Positions 1-9,092 of a stretch of DNA of 64,000 nt are shown here, in pieces. Source of the DNA: Nonomuraea muscovyensis (GTDB taxonomy: Bacteria > Actinomycetota > Actinomycetes > Streptosporangiales > Streptosporangiaceae); NCBI RefSeq assembly GCF_014207745.1, contig NZ_JACHJB010000004.1:186001-250000 (forward strand). Direction: 5' to 3'. Below the pieces are notes generated by a model. That model did no database searches. It saw only the letters and a list, made by a program, of their open reading frames with translations, and was not told the DNA's origin. The position numbers were made by a program, and so were the translations under genes. Numbering within the stretch: the stretch's first letter is position 1; each line of letters opens with the position of its first letter.

Positions 1-686
1 TGGGCCAGGTCGGCCAGCTCCCGCCCGCGGGTCTCGACGACGCCGTAGACGTTCGGGGTCTCCAGGTAGACGGCGGCGAAGGCGGCGTCGAAGGCCGGGA
101 CGGTGATCTCGCCGTCCTCCCCCACCGGGGCCAGGACGATCTCGATGTCCGGGGCGAGGAAGTCGCGCAGCTTGCTCAGCTTGTCGGCGGCGACCGCCGC
201 GCTGACCAGCACCTTGGACCGCCCGGTGTGGCGGCAGGCCATGCGCAGCGCCGTGCCCGCCGCCTGGAAGCCGTCGTAGGTCGGGACGTTGACGACGTCC
301 ATCTCCAGCAGCTCGCCCATCATGCTGACGTACTCGAACAGCGCCTGGAAGCGGCCGTGGTCCTCGTACGGCTCCCCGGCGTAGGCGGTCAGGAACTCGC
401 TGCGGGAGTTGACCTCGTCGCAGACGGCTGGCACGTGGTGCGGGTAGCAGCCGTGGCCGAGGAAGCTCAGTGCCTGCTCGGTGTCGGTGACCCGGCCCAG
501 CAGGCCCTTCATGTGGCGCACCAGGTCGTGCTCGGCCGGCAGCGCGGGCGGCAGGTCGAGCGGGCGGCCGAGGCGCAGTTCCGCGGGGATGTCGGCGTAG
601 AACTCCTCGACGCTCTCCGCCCCGATGGCGGCGAGCATCTCGGCCCGCACGCGTGGTTCGGCGTTCGGGATGTACGGGTGGGTCAC
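1..686 (-). CDS. gcvPA: Glycine dehydrogenase (decarboxylating) subunit 1, partial at the window edge
   Basis: The reverse strand from 686 reads about 228 residues of the P-protein N-terminal half of the glycine cleavage system (PLP enzyme that decarboxylates glycine). It shows the family landmarks: an N-terminal THPYIPN segment, FLGHGCYPHHVP, and NVPTYDGFQAAGTALRMA. The gene runs off the left edge, so C-terminus and any partner gcvPB are outside. The start is a GTG at 684-686 that overlaps the stop of the upstream beta-galactosidase in a GTGA arrangement, so the two are translationally coupled. A split, P-only gene coupled to a glycosidase is not usual for the glycine cleavage system, and a catabolic or specialised role is possible. 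Confidence 0.85.
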   Translation of the reverse strand, partial: MTHPYIPNAEPRVRAEMLAAIGAESVEEFYADIPAELRLGRPLDLPPALPAEHDLVRHMKGLLGRVTDTEQALSFLGHGCYPHHVPAVCDEVNSRSEFLTAYAGEPYEDHGRFQALFEYVSMMGELLEMDVVNVPTYDGFQAAGTALRMACRHTGRSKVLVSAAVAADKLSKLRDFLAPDIEIVLAPVGEDGEITVPAFDAAFAAVYLETPNVYGVVETRGRELADLA

Positions 687-2647
687 GTGTCTCCTTCGAT
701 CCTGAGCACGACGGCGTCGCGCGGGGCGAGGCGGACGACGCCGCGCAGGTCGGTGTCGGTGAGCAGGTCCCGGCCCCGGTAGGGCAGGGTGACCTGCTGC
801 GGGGCGGTGGTGTGGTTGAGCAGGAACAGGTGCCGTCCCCGCCTGACGGCCTCCACTCCGGGGGGTGGGCCGATCGCCGGGACGCCGCCGAGCACCCGGT
901 CGAGGACCGGCGTGACGTCGTCCAGGAGGCAGCTCACGTAGGTGGCCGTGCCCCTGCGGGTGACGGCCGGCAGCCCGTCCAGGTCGCCGCCCTCGTAGCG
1001 GGCGAGCACCGCCACGTCGTCGTCCGGGCGCAGCCACTCGGTCCACGTCCGGGCCCGGCCGGTGCCGCCGCCCGCGTGCCGTACCCGCTGGGTCGCGCCG
1101 TCGGGCAGCGGCCAGAACTCGTCCACCGCGACGCCCAGCAGGTCGCGCAGCGGGCCGGGGGCGCCGCCGTCGTGGACCTGGTCCGACTCGTCCACCACCC
1201 CGCTGAACGGGCCGACGACCAGCTCGCCGGTGACGGCGGCGAGCGCCTGGGCCTGCTCGGCCGTGCACAGGTAGAGGTTGGGGACGATGACCACCCGGTA
1301 GTCCGACAGGTCGCGGTCCGGCGGCGCCAGGTCCACGGCGATCCCGCGGGCGTGCAGCGGCGCGTACCAGGCGAGCAGCAGTTCCTTGAGCCGGAGCCGG
1401 TTCGACGGCATCGACTCCGGCGCCTCCAGGCCCCACCAGCTGTCCCAGCCGAAGACGAGCGCCACCTCGGCGCGCGTGGCGGTGCCCGCGACCTCCCCCA
1501 GCCGCCGCAGGTCGGCGCCGAGCCGCAGCGTGTCCCGCCAGCCGCGCGTGTGGACGCCGCCGTGCGGGAGCATCGCCGAGTGGAACTTCTCGGGCCCGTA
1601 CCTGGCCTGGCGCCACTGGAAGAACATCACCCCGTCGGCGCCGTGGGCGACCGCCTGGAGGCTGTGCAGCCGCATCATGCCGGGGGGTTTGGGGGCGTTG
1701 ACCTCGCGCCACGACACGGCCGACGGCGCCGACTCCAGCAGCAGCCACGGGCGCCGCTTGAGCGAGCGCATGAGGTCGTAGCTGAGCGCGACCGCGACGT
1801 GCGAGCCGGGGTCGGCGGGGTCGGGGTAGGCGTCGTCGCTCACCAGGTCCTCCGCCGCCGCCCACGTCCAGTAGTCGAGGCCGTGCAGGAGGCTCATGAA
1901 GTTCGTGGTGACGGGAATGTCCGGGGTGATCTCGCGCAGCGTGTCCCGCTCGGCGGCGAACAGTTCCAGCAGGGCGTCGCTGCAGAAGCGCCGCCAGTCG
2001 AGGAGCTGGCCGGGGTTGACCGGTCCCGGCGCCTTGCGCGGCGGCTCCACCTGCTCGAAGCCGGTGTAGTGCTGGCCCCAGCAGGAGGTGCCCCAGGCGG
2101 TGTTGAGCGCGGCGACGGTGCCGTAACGGGCCCGCAGCCAGGCGCGGAAGTGCCGGGCCGACTCGGGGCAGAAGCACTCCAGCGTGTGGTCGGCGTACTC
2201 GTTGCCGACGTGCCACATCGCCAGCGCCGGGTGCCCGCCGTAGCGCGTCGCCATGGCGGCCGCCAGCCGTACGGCGTGCCCGCGGAAGACCGGTGAGCTC
2301 GGGCAGTAGCCCTGCCGGGAGCCGAACTCCAGCCGCACGCCCTGGGCGTCCACCGGCATGACCTCGGGGTGGTCGCGGACCAGCCACGGCGGCGGCGTCG
2401 CGGTCGCGGTGGCCAGGTCGGCGGCCACGCCGTGCTCGTGCAGCAGGTCGAGGACGCGGTCGAGCCAGGCGAAGTCGTGCGCGCCGGGCTCGGGCTCCAG
2501 GCGCGACCAGGCGAAGACCGCGACGGTGGCCATGGTGACCCCGGCCTCGGCCATGAGCCGGACGTCTTCGGCCCAGACCTCCTCCGGCCACTGCTCGGGG
2601 TTGTAGTCTCCGCCGAACAGCAGCCCCGGCACTCGGGTCAGGCTCAC
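683..2647 (-). CDS. Beta-galactosidase, glycoside hydrolase family 42
   Basis: Retaining glycosidase of family GH42, hydrolysing beta-D-galactosides, probably cytoplasmic because no signal peptide is seen. The N-terminus has the family opening GGDYNPEQWPEEVW. The acid/base glutamate lies in MWHVGNEY near residue 149 and the nucleophile in LLLESAPSAV near residue 302; a cysteine-bearing segment around ECFCPESARHF fits the usual metal site, and a trimerisation-like and C-terminal beta domain follow. Length, about 654 residues, is normal. I chose the GTG at 2645-2647 because GGAGGG sits just before it; an upstream in-frame ATG at 2683 has no ribosome site and overlaps the likely -10. It is divergent from a GntR regulator, the probable controller. 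Confidence 0.93.
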   Translation of the reverse strand: MSLTRVPGLLFGGDYNPEQWPEEVWAEDVRLMAEAGVTMATVAVFAWSRLEPEPGAHDFAWLDRVLDLLHEHGVAADLATATATPPPWLVRDHPEVMPVDAQGVRLEFGSRQGYCPSSPVFRGHAVRLAAAMATRYGGHPALAMWHVGNEYADHTLECFCPESARHFRAWLRARYGTVAALNTAWGTSCWGQHYTGFEQVEPPRKAPGPVNPGQLLDWRRFCSDALLELFAAERDTLREITPDIPVTTNFMSLLHGLDYWTWAAAEDLVSDDAYPDPADPGSHVAVALSYDLMRSLKRRPWLLLESAPSAVSWREVNAPKPPGMMRLHSLQAVAHGADGVMFFQWRQARYGPEKFHSAMLPHGGVHTRGWRDTLRLGADLRRLGEVAGTATRAEVALVFGWDSWWGLEAPESMPSNRLRLKELLLAWYAPLHARGIAVDLAPPDRDLSDYRVVIVPNLYLCTAEQAQALAAVTGELVVGPFSGVVDESDQVHDGGAPGPLRDLLGVAVDEFWPLPDGATQRVRHAGGGTGRARTWTEWLRPDDDVAVLARYEGGDLDGLPAVTRRGTATYVSCLLDDVTPVLDRVLGGVPAIGPPPGVEAVRRGRHLFLLNHTTAPQQVTLPYRGRDLLTDTDLRGVVRLAPRDAVVLRIEGDT

Positions 2648-2745
2648 ACCCACTCCCTCCTGTGTTTTGTATTCAGAATTCATAGTGCAGTATTTTGAAC
2701 CACGTCAAGAGCTACATTGGGCACGGCCGAAACCGAAGGAGCGTC
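2648..2745. promoter_or_regulatory. Divergent beta-galactosidase/GntR control region
   Basis: This AT-rich gap separates the two divergent genes. On the minus strand TTGACG (2703-2708) and TATGAA (2679-2684) are 18 bases apart, a good housekeeping promoter for the glycosidase. On the plus strand TACATT (2713-2718) could be the -10 of the regulator gene. GTATT repeats between 2669 and 2695 are candidate contacts for the GntR protein; no clean palindrome is visible. Confidence 0.55.
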
Positions 2746-3390
2746 ATGCCGATCGACCGGCGACCGCTACGGGAGCAGATCCGGGAAGAGCTGCTGAGGC
2801 GGCTCGATCGCGGGGAGTTCGCCGCGGGTACCGACATCAACGAGGTCGCGCTGGCGGCCGAGCTCGGTGTCAGCCGCACCCCGCTGCGCGAGGCGTTGAT
2901 CACCCTGGCGGGCGAGGGAGTGCTGCAGAGCAACCAGGGCCGGGGGTTCCGGTTCGCCCCGGTCAGCCGCAAGGAGTTCGGGGAGCTGTGCGAGATCGTC
3001 GCGGGCCTGGAGTCGCTGGCGCTCAGCTGCTCCGACCCCACGTACCTGCGCGAGATCGCGCCCGAACTGCTCCGGCTGGCGCGCGACTTCCCCGACCGGA
3101 TCGCCGAGCAGGAGGTGATAGAGCGTCACGACGACGAGTGGCACGACCTGCTGCTGAGCGGCTGCCGCAACGAGCGGCTGCTCGACCTCATCACCAGCGT
3201 CAAGGCGGGACTGCGCCGCTACGCCCACCTGCTCGCGGGTGACGAGACGCCGCTCGAACGGGAGGCGGCCGAGCACTGCCGGGTGGCCGAGCTGCTCATG
3301 GCCGGCGACCTGGCCGGCGCCGGCCAGGCGCTGCGCGACAACTGGGTCAACGGCATGGAACGGATGATGTCGCGCATCCCCACGTCCTGA
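2746..3390 (+). CDS. GntR family transcriptional regulator, FCD type
   Basis: About 214 residues. The N-terminal winged helix-turn-helix is clear: LREQIREELLRRLDRGEF, then INEVALAAELGVSRTPLREA and a GEGVLQSNQGRGFRF wing. The rest is alpha-helical with conserved Asp/Glu/His positions such as ERHDDEWHDLLL, the FCD ligand domain that binds a metal and a small carboxylate or sugar-derived effector. The ATG at 2746 is preceded by GAAGGAGCG; a longer frame from 2695 overlaps promoter signals. Divergence from the GH42/gcvPA operon suggests it represses that operon. The effector cannot be read from the sequence. Confidence 0.9.
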   Translation: MPIDRRPLREQIREELLRRLDRGEFAAGTDINEVALAAELGVSRTPLREALITLAGEGVLQSNQGRGFRFAPVSRKEFGELCEIVAGLESLALSCSDPTYLREIAPELLRLARDFPDRIAEQEVIERHDDEWHDLLLSGCRNERLLDLITSVKAGLRRYAHLLAGDETPLEREAAEHCRVAELLMAGDLAGAGQALRDNWVNGMERMMSRIPTS

Positions 3391-3479
3391 CGGTCCGGCG
3401 AGCGGCGTCCTGCCACGACGGAATAGTTGAAACATAAACTTGGTTGACCGGTGCACATCGCCCCCGGAAGGAGCCCGGT

Positions 3480-4451
3480 ATGCCAGCCATCACCGTCGCC
3501 AACCCGCTCGCCCTCCCCCGCCTGCCCGAACCGGTGCCGGCCCGGCCGGAGCGCAAGGTGCTGGCCGTCGAGACCGCCCCCACCGGGTTCGAGGGCGAGG
3601 GCTTCCCCGTGCGCCGCGCCCTGGCCCCGATCAAGCCGTCCTACCTCGACCCGTTCGTGATGATGGATCAGATGGGCGAGGTCGACTACGCCGCGGGCGA
3701 GCCCAAGGGCACCCCGTGGCACCCGCATCGCGGTTTCGAGACCGTCACGTACATGATCGACGGCGTGATCGACCACCTCGACTCCAACGGCGGGGGCGGC
3801 ACGATCACCAACGGCGACACCCAGTGGATGACCGCCGGCTCCGGCATCCTGCACAAGGAGGCCCCGCCGGAGTGGCTCGTCCAGCAGGGCGGGCTGTTCC
3901 ACGGCGTGCAGCTGTGGGTCAACCTGCCGGGCGCCAAGAAGATGATCGAGCCGCGCTACCAGGACATCCGAGGCTCCAGCGTCGTGCTGCTGAGCAGCCA
4001 CGACGGCGGGGCGGTGGTGCGCCTCATCGCGGGCGACCTGGCGGGGCACGCCGGCCCCGGCGCCACGCAGACACCCATCACCTTGCTGCACGCCACGATC
4101 AGCCCCGGTGCCCGGCTCACGCTGCCGTGGCGCAAGGACTTCAACGCCCTCGCCTACGCCCTGTCGGGACGCGGCACGGCGGGCACCGAGCGGCGGCCGT
4201 TCGAGAGCGGGCAGCTCGCGGTGTTCGAGGGCTTCGGCACCCGGCCGGGCCTGACGACGCAGGCCGAGAGCATCACGCTCACCGCCTCCGCCAAGGACAC
4301 GCTGGACGTGATCGTGCTGGGCGGCGAGCCGATCGGCGAGCCGGTGGCCCACTACGGCCCGTTCGTCATGAACACCCGCGAGGAGCTGGTGCAGGCGTTC
4401 GAGGACTTCCAGGCGGGGCGGCTCGGCACCATTCCCGCCGGTCACGCCTGA
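3480..4451 (+). CDS. Pirin family protein (bicupin)
   Basis: About 323 residues, standard for pirins. The N-terminal cupin has WHPHRGFETVTYMIDG and ILHKEAPPEW, carrying the His/His/His/Glu metal set of the family, and the C-terminal cupin follows with the usual NTREELVQAFEDFQAG ending. Pirins are mononuclear metal proteins; some have quercetin dioxygenase activity and others act as redox-linked cofactors, so the exact role is open. Start ATG at 3480 has GGAAGGAG in front. The 90-base gap upstream is AT-richer than the surroundings, consistent with its own promoter. It is convergent with the SOD-like gene. Confidence 0.92.
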   Translation: MPAITVANPLALPRLPEPVPARPERKVLAVETAPTGFEGEGFPVRRALAPIKPSYLDPFVMMDQMGEVDYAAGEPKGTPWHPHRGFETVTYMIDGVIDHLDSNGGGGTITNGDTQWMTAGSGILHKEAPPEWLVQQGGLFHGVQLWVNLPGAKKMIEPRYQDIRGSSVVLLSSHDGGAVVRLIAGDLAGHAGPGATQTPITLLHATISPGARLTLPWRKDFNALAYALSGRGTAGTERRPFESGQLAVFEGFGTRPGLTTQAESITLTASAKDTLDVIVLGGEPIGEPVAHYGPFVMNTREELVQAFEDFQAGRLGTIPAGHA

Positions 4452-4495
4452 CACGCCGGTCACGCCTGACACGCCTGACACGCCGCCGATCGCAC

Positions 4496-4524
4496 CCCGG
4501 GCCCGCCCCCACCGAGGGCCCGGG
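4496..4524. terminator. GC-rich stem between convergent genes
   Basis: CCCGGGCCC (4496-4504) and GGGCCCGGG (4516-4524) form a perfect 9-bp stem with an 11-base loop, placed between the ends of the pirin and the SOD-like gene. No T-run follows on either strand. Four CACGCCTGA-like copies lie just before it (4443-4480). Confidence 0.5.
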
Positions 4525-4538
4525 AGCCGATCGGTCGC

Positions 4539-5105
4539 TCAGCTCAGGGTGAGGCAGGCCACGCGGGGGCCGGCGTCGCCACGCTCGGGCTTCTTGGCCT
4601 TGGTGCGCTCGGCGTGGATGACCAGCGAACGGGGCAGCCGGTCGGAGGCGAGGAGCCACGGGTTGCGCGCGGAGGCGTTGGCCGAGCCGGTGCCGTCGGT
4701 GGTGAAGTCGAGCCAGATCTCGTTCTTGGCGCTCACCTTGCCCGGACGGTTCTGGTAATGGGGGCCCGAGTCGTCGGGCTGGGCGCCGCACGGGCTGGTG
4801 TGCAGGTGGGCGCCGTAGGTGCGGCCCGGCAGGAACCCCTCGACGACCAGGGACGAGCGGGTCTTGCCGGCCTCCATCTCCGACTCGACCAGCAGGCTGG
4901 CCCTGGACCCCTCGGGGGCGAGCTTGCGGTCGTAGACGATGGCCTGCGTGGCGTCGGGCGCGAAGTCGCCGCTGGCCGAGAGCGAGAGGTTGGGGTTGGC
5001 CGACGGCCCGGCGGAGGCGCCGGCCGAGCCGCTCGGCGCCGGAGGTGCGGCGGTCTGGGCACATCCGGCCGCTAGCAGGGCGAGCAGGAGCGCGGGCAGG
5101 CGCAT
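4539..5105 (-). CDS. Superoxide dismutase-like lipoprotein (Cu/Zn SOD fold)
   Basis: About 188 residues. A signal peptide ends in the lipobox LLAAGC, followed by a Pro/Ser/Ala-rich tether, so the protein is probably anchored outside the membrane. The mature part resembles bacterial Cu/Zn superoxide dismutase: GAHLHTSPCG supplies the HxH copper ligands and disulfide cysteine, GPHYQN the bridging His region, LVIHAE the last His, and RVACLTL the final Cys strand. The usual zinc-site Asp region is weak, so catalytic activity is not assured. Start ATG at 5103-5105 follows a GGGGG-containing site. Confidence 0.75.
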   Translation of the reverse strand: MRLPALLLALLAAGCAQTAAPPAPSGSAGASAGPSANPNLSLSASGDFAPDATQAIVYDRKLAPEGSRASLLVESEMEAGKTRSSLVVEGFLPGRTYGAHLHTSPCGAQPDDSGPHYQNRPGKVSAKNEIWLDFTTDGTGSANASARNPWLLASDRLPRSLVIHAERTKAKKPERGDAGPRVACLTLS

Positions 5106-5187
5106 GGAGAACCCCCAGAGTGGTGACAGAGCAGGAGCCGGTACGGCGGCTCGCGAAGGGCCACCACTCTAACGGGTAGTCATCCTG

Positions 5188-5481
5188 TCACGAAGCGTGT
5201 TCGGCCACGATGCGATCGATGGCGGCGGCCAGCGTGAAGTCCATGTCCGTCAAGTGCCCCTTGTCGTGCGTGGTGAGGGCGAGGTGGAGCGTCCGCCACC
5301 GGATGTCGATGTCGGGATGGTGGTTGAGCTCCTCGGCCCGGACCGCGATCTCGTCCACGATGCGGATGGCCGTGGGGAAGTCGGGCGCGGTGACCGTCCG
5401 CCGGATCTCCTCGCCCTCGCGGCGCCACTCGGGCACCTCGGCGAGCTTGTTGTCGATGTCCTTCGGGTCCATGCGGATCAC
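5188..5481 (-). CDS. 4a-hydroxytetrahydrobiopterin dehydratase (PCD/DCoH)
   Basis: A 97-residue protein with the full family signature: EELNHHPDIDIRW followed by LALTTHDKGHLTDMD, where the His pair and the TH...K residues form the pterin site. The enzyme dehydrates pterin-4a-carbinolamine formed during aromatic amino acid hydroxylation. Start is GTG at 5479-5481 or, three codons in, ATG at 5472; neither has a strong ribosome site. A perfect stem-loop separates it from the aminotransferase gene upstream on the same strand, so it is probably a separate unit. Confidence 0.92.
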   Translation of the reverse strand: MIRMDPKDIDNKLAEVPEWRREGEEIRRTVTAPDFPTAIRIVDEIAVRAEELNHHPDIDIRWRTLHLALTTHDKGHLTDMDFTLAAAIDRIVAEHAS

Positions 5482-5491
5482 GTTACTTCAG

Positions 5492-5519
5492 GCCCCGGTG
5501 CCGGGCCCGGCACCGGGGC
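5492..5519 (-). terminator. Perfect 14-bp inverted repeat after the aminotransferase gene
   Basis: GCCCCGGTGCCGGG is followed directly by its exact reverse complement, giving a 28-base palindrome eleven bases after the stop at 5530. There is no T-tract, which is common for actinobacterial terminators. It probably ends the pfkB-aminotransferase transcript. Confidence 0.55.
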
Positions 5520-5529
5520 GCCCGGCGGG

Positions 5530-6744
5530 TCAGCCGAAGTGGCCGCGGGTCTCGGCGAAGGCCTGGTCGGTGCCCTCCAGGGCGCGTGCCACGTCCTCCT
5601 CCGTGTGGGCGGCCGACAGGAACCAGTTGTGCCACGGGTGCAGGTAGACCCCGTGGCGCAGGCAGGCCTCGCTCCAGTGGAGGGCCGTCGACAGGTCGGC
5701 GTCGCCCTCGAAGCTCAGCCACGGGATCGTCACCGGCCCGGTCTGGTTGACGGTGAACCCGTGCGCCTTGGCCTGCGCAAACAGCCCCTCTCGGAGCCGG
5801 GTGCCGGCGCGCTCCATCGCGGCGATGCCGTCGGTGTCGCGCAGCGTCTCGATGGTGGCCTTGGCCGCCGCCATGGCCACGGCCGAGAACCAGAACGAGC
5901 CGGTCGAGTACAGCGTCTGGGCGGCGCCGCGCAGCGCGTCCACGCCGGTGACCGCGGCGATGGCGTAGCCGTTGGCCATGGCCTTGGACCAGGCCGTGAG
6001 GTCGGGACGCACCCCGTACGGCTCCCATGATCCGCGCAGGTCGATGCGGAAGCCGGCCCGCACGTCGTCGATCACCAGCGCGGCCCCGATCCGGTCGGCC
6101 AGCGCCCGCGCGCCCCGCGCGAAGGCGGGCTCCGCCAGCTCCTGGTCCTCGAAGGAGTCGTGCTTGAACGGCGTCACGATGATCGCCGCCACGTCGCCCT
6201 CCACGGTGGCGGCGGCGGCCTCCAGCGACTCCAGCGAGTTGTAGGCGAACTCGACCAGGTCGGCCCGCTCGTTCGGGGTGGTGCCGGCGGTCGACGGCGT
6301 GCACCACGGGTCGGCCCCGTGGTAGGCGCCGTGCGCCATCAGCACCTTGGTGCGGCCCGTCGCGGCCCGGGCCACCATGAGCGCCTGGGTGGTGGCGTCG
6401 GTGCCGTTCTTGGAGAACATCGCCCAGTCGGCGCTGGGGATCGTGTCCACGAGCAGCTCGGCCAGCTCGACCATGACGGCGCCGGGCCCGTTGAGGCAGT
6501 CGCCGAGGGCGAGCTGCCGGGCGGCGGCCTCCTCGACCTTCGGGTGCCGGTGCCCGAGCACGACGGGACCCCAGCTGCACATGAAGTCGATGTACTCGCG
6601 CCCGTCCGCGTCCCACTGGCGGCAGCCCTCGCCGCGCTCGAAGAACTGGGGGTAGCCGGGGGCGAAGATGGCGGCGTTGAGATGCCCGTACATCCCGCCG
6701 GGCACCACCTTGAGCGCGCGCTCGCGCAGCTCGGCGTCGGTCAT
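5530..6744 (-). CDS. Class III aminotransferase, glutamate-1-semialdehyde aminomutase-like
   Basis: About 404 residues, a fold-type I PLP enzyme. Seen are SWGPVVLGHRHP, the phosphate-binding SKNGTDATTQA, the YHGADPW active-site loop, LVIDDVRAGFR with the PLP-pyridine Asp, and the Schiff-base lysine in AWSKAMANGY near residue 254. The overall pattern is closest to the hemL-like group, but the true hemL context is absent. It lies 11 bases downstream of a PfkB kinase gene in the same operon, which suggests amino-sugar or amino-polyol catabolism rather than heme synthesis. Substrate is not determinable here. Confidence 0.85.
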   Translation of the reverse strand: MTDAELRERALKVVPGGMYGHLNAAIFAPGYPQFFERGEGCRQWDADGREYIDFMCSWGPVVLGHRHPKVEEAAARQLALGDCLNGPGAVMVELAELLVDTIPSADWAMFSKNGTDATTQALMVARAATGRTKVLMAHGAYHGADPWCTPSTAGTTPNERADLVEFAYNSLESLEAAAATVEGDVAAIIVTPFKHDSFEDQELAEPAFARGARALADRIGAALVIDDVRAGFRIDLRGSWEPYGVRPDLTAWSKAMANGYAIAAVTGVDALRGAAQTLYSTGSFWFSAVAMAAAKATIETLRDTDGIAAMERAGTRLREGLFAQAKAHGFTVNQTGPVTIPWLSFEGDADLSTALHWSEACLRHGVYLHPWHNWFLSAAHTEEDVARALEGTDQAFAETRGHFG

Positions 6745-6755
6745 GGGTCGGCCTT

Positions 6756-7679
<924 letters not shown>

Positions 7680-7746
7680 GGTCTAAATAGACAGACGTCC
7701 GAATAAAAAGTCAATATGCTGGGACGAGCACGACGGAGGGAGCGCG
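7680..7746. promoter_or_regulatory. Divergent pfkB/TetR promoter region
   Basis: The gap is AT-rich compared with its neighbours. An imperfect palindrome is centred on GACGTC (7694-7699), inside AGACAGACGTCCGAAT, and is a candidate operator for the adjacent TetR protein. CGGAGGGAGCG just before 7747 is the ribosome site of the regulator. Confidence 0.45.
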
Positions 7747-8331
7747 ATGCCCAAGATCGTTGACCATGACGAGCGCCGCCGGGAGCTGCTGTCGGCGGCG
7801 CGGCGGGTGATCGTCAGGGACGGCATCGACGCCGCCACCACCCGCGCCATCGCCAAGGAGGCGGGATACTCCAACGGCGTGCTCGCCCACTACTTCGCCG
7901 ACAAGGACGAGATCCTGCTGTCGGCGCTGCGCCAGTCGCACCAGCGCATCCGCGAGCGGCTGACCCGCAAGGTCGACGGCGCCGGCGGGCTGGCCGCCCT
8001 GCGCGAGCTGCTCCTGGACAACCTGCCGCTCGACGCCGAGCGCACCCAGGAGACGCGCCTCGAGGTGAGCTTCTGGAGCCGCAGCCTGGCCTCCGAGCGC
8101 CTGGCCGAGGTGCAGCGCGCCGAGGCCGGCGAACTGCGCGCCGTCGTGCGGGGGCTGCTCGCCGAGGCTCGCGCGGCCGGTGAGCTGCGCGGCGACGACA
8201 GCCTGGACGACGTGACCGAGCACCTGCTCGCCCTGGTGGACGGGCTCAGCCTGCACCTGCTGCTCTATCCCGGCCGCCTCCGGCGCGTCGATCTGGAGCG
8301 CATCATGCTCGCCCAGCTCGACCGCCTGTAG
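7747..8331 (+). CDS. TetR family transcriptional regulator
   Basis: About 194 residues. The N-terminal helix-turn-helix reads AARRVIVRDGIDAATTRAIAKEAG then YSNGVLAHYFADKDEILL, the family pattern with the YxxF helix end. The C-terminal ligand domain (LRLEVSFW-like segment and LVDGLSLHLLLYP) resembles the BetI/TetR_C_6 type. ATG at 7747 follows CGGAGGGAG. It is divergent from the pfkB-aminotransferase operon and upstream of the class II aldolase, and may control both. Confidence 0.9.
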   Translation: MPKIVDHDERRRELLSAARRVIVRDGIDAATTRAIAKEAGYSNGVLAHYFADKDEILLSALRQSHQRIRERLTRKVDGAGGLAALRELLLDNLPLDAERTQETRLEVSFWSRSLASERLAEVQRAEAGELRAVVRGLLAEARAAGELRGDDSLDDVTEHLLALVDGLSLHLLLYPGRLRRVDLERIMLAQLDRL

Positions 8332-8347
8332 CGGCCGGCCGTCGCCG

Positions 8348-8383
8348 TTGATGTATTTCGGGCGACCGACTACATTGCCGCTC
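8348..8383 (+). promoter_or_regulatory. Leaderless promoter of the aldolase gene
   Basis: TTGATG (8348-8353) and TACATT (8371-8376) are exactly 17 bases apart. Seven bases separate the -10 from the ATG at 8384, so transcription should begin at or next to the start codon. No Shine-Dalgarno sequence precedes the ATG, which fits a leaderless mRNA. Confidence 0.65.
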
Positions 8384-9025
8384 ATGAGCCTTCGCGAGCA
8401 GCTCTGCGCGTACGGCAGGCGGGCCGTCGAGCTGGGCCTGGTGATCGGCACGTCGGGCAACCTGAGTGTGCGCGAGGGCGACCTCGTCGCCGTCACCCCG
8501 TCGGGCGTGGCGCTCGACCGGCTGACCCCGGAGCTGTGCCCCGTCGTGGACGTCGAGGGGCACCTGGTCGAGGGCGACCTGCAGCCGTCCTCGGAGACCC
8601 CCATGCACCTGGCGGTCTACGCGGCGACCGGAGCGGGGGCCGTGGTCCACACGCACTCGGTGTTCGGCACCGTGGTGGCGACCACGATGACCGAGCTGCC
8701 GCCCGTCCACTACAACGCGCTGCTGCTCGGCGGGGCGGTCAGGGTGGCCCCGTACGCGACGTACGGCACGCCGGAGCTGGCGGCGAACGTCCGGGCGGCG
8801 CTGGAGGGCAGGACGGCGGCGCTGATGGCCAACCACGGCGGGGTGACCACCGGCGCCACGCTGGACGAGGCGTTCGAGGCCACCCGCCTGCTGGAGTGGC
8901 TGTGCGAGGTCTACGTGCGGGCGCTCGGGGCCGGCACGCCCGCCGTCCTCACCGGCGAGCAGCTCGACGCGGTGGTCGAGCGGGCGGCCAACCCTCCCGT
9001 GTTCCCGCGCCGGACCCCGTCCTGA
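8384..9025 (+). CDS. Class II aldolase/adducin family protein (fuculose-phosphate aldolase-like)
   Basis: About 213 residues. The family's metal and substrate residues are visible: GTSGNLSVR near the start, SSETPMH with the catalytic Glu, AVVHTHSVFG with two zinc-binding His, and LMANHGGV with the third. Such enzymes cleave sugar phosphates such as L-fuculose 1-phosphate, or act as epimerases or decarboxylases. Proximity to a PfkB kinase suggests kinase-then-aldolase sugar breakdown. The start at 8384 is supported by a promoter placed for a leaderless transcript; the longer frame from 8348 lies within that promoter. Confidence 0.88.
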   Translation: MSLREQLCAYGRRAVELGLVIGTSGNLSVREGDLVAVTPSGVALDRLTPELCPVVDVEGHLVEGDLQPSSETPMHLAVYAATGAGAVVHTHSVFGTVVATTMTELPPVHYNALLLGGAVRVAPYATYGTPELAANVRAALEGRTAALMANHGGVTTGATLDEAFEATRLLEWLCEVYVRALGAGTPAVLTGEQLDAVVERAANPPVFPRRTPS

Positions 9026-9092
9026 CCTGCCCCGTCCTGACCCGCCCCGTCCTGACCTGCCCCGTCCTGACCTGCCCGTCCTGACCCGCTAC
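9019..9092. repeat. 15-bp tandem repeat, about five units
   Basis: GTCCTGACCYGCCCC is repeated at 9019, 9034, 9049 and 9064, with a shorter last unit from 9078. The first unit contains the aldolase stop codon and the array reaches the end of the convergent DUF885 gene. CTGA and GTCC elements could fold, but no clear terminator stem is seen. Confidence 0.85.

Noticed and set aside
5530..6744. hemL (glutamate-1-semialdehyde aminomutase of heme synthesis)
   Set aside because: Motifs are similar, but context is a sugar kinase operon and no hem genes are near; kept as class III aminotransferase.
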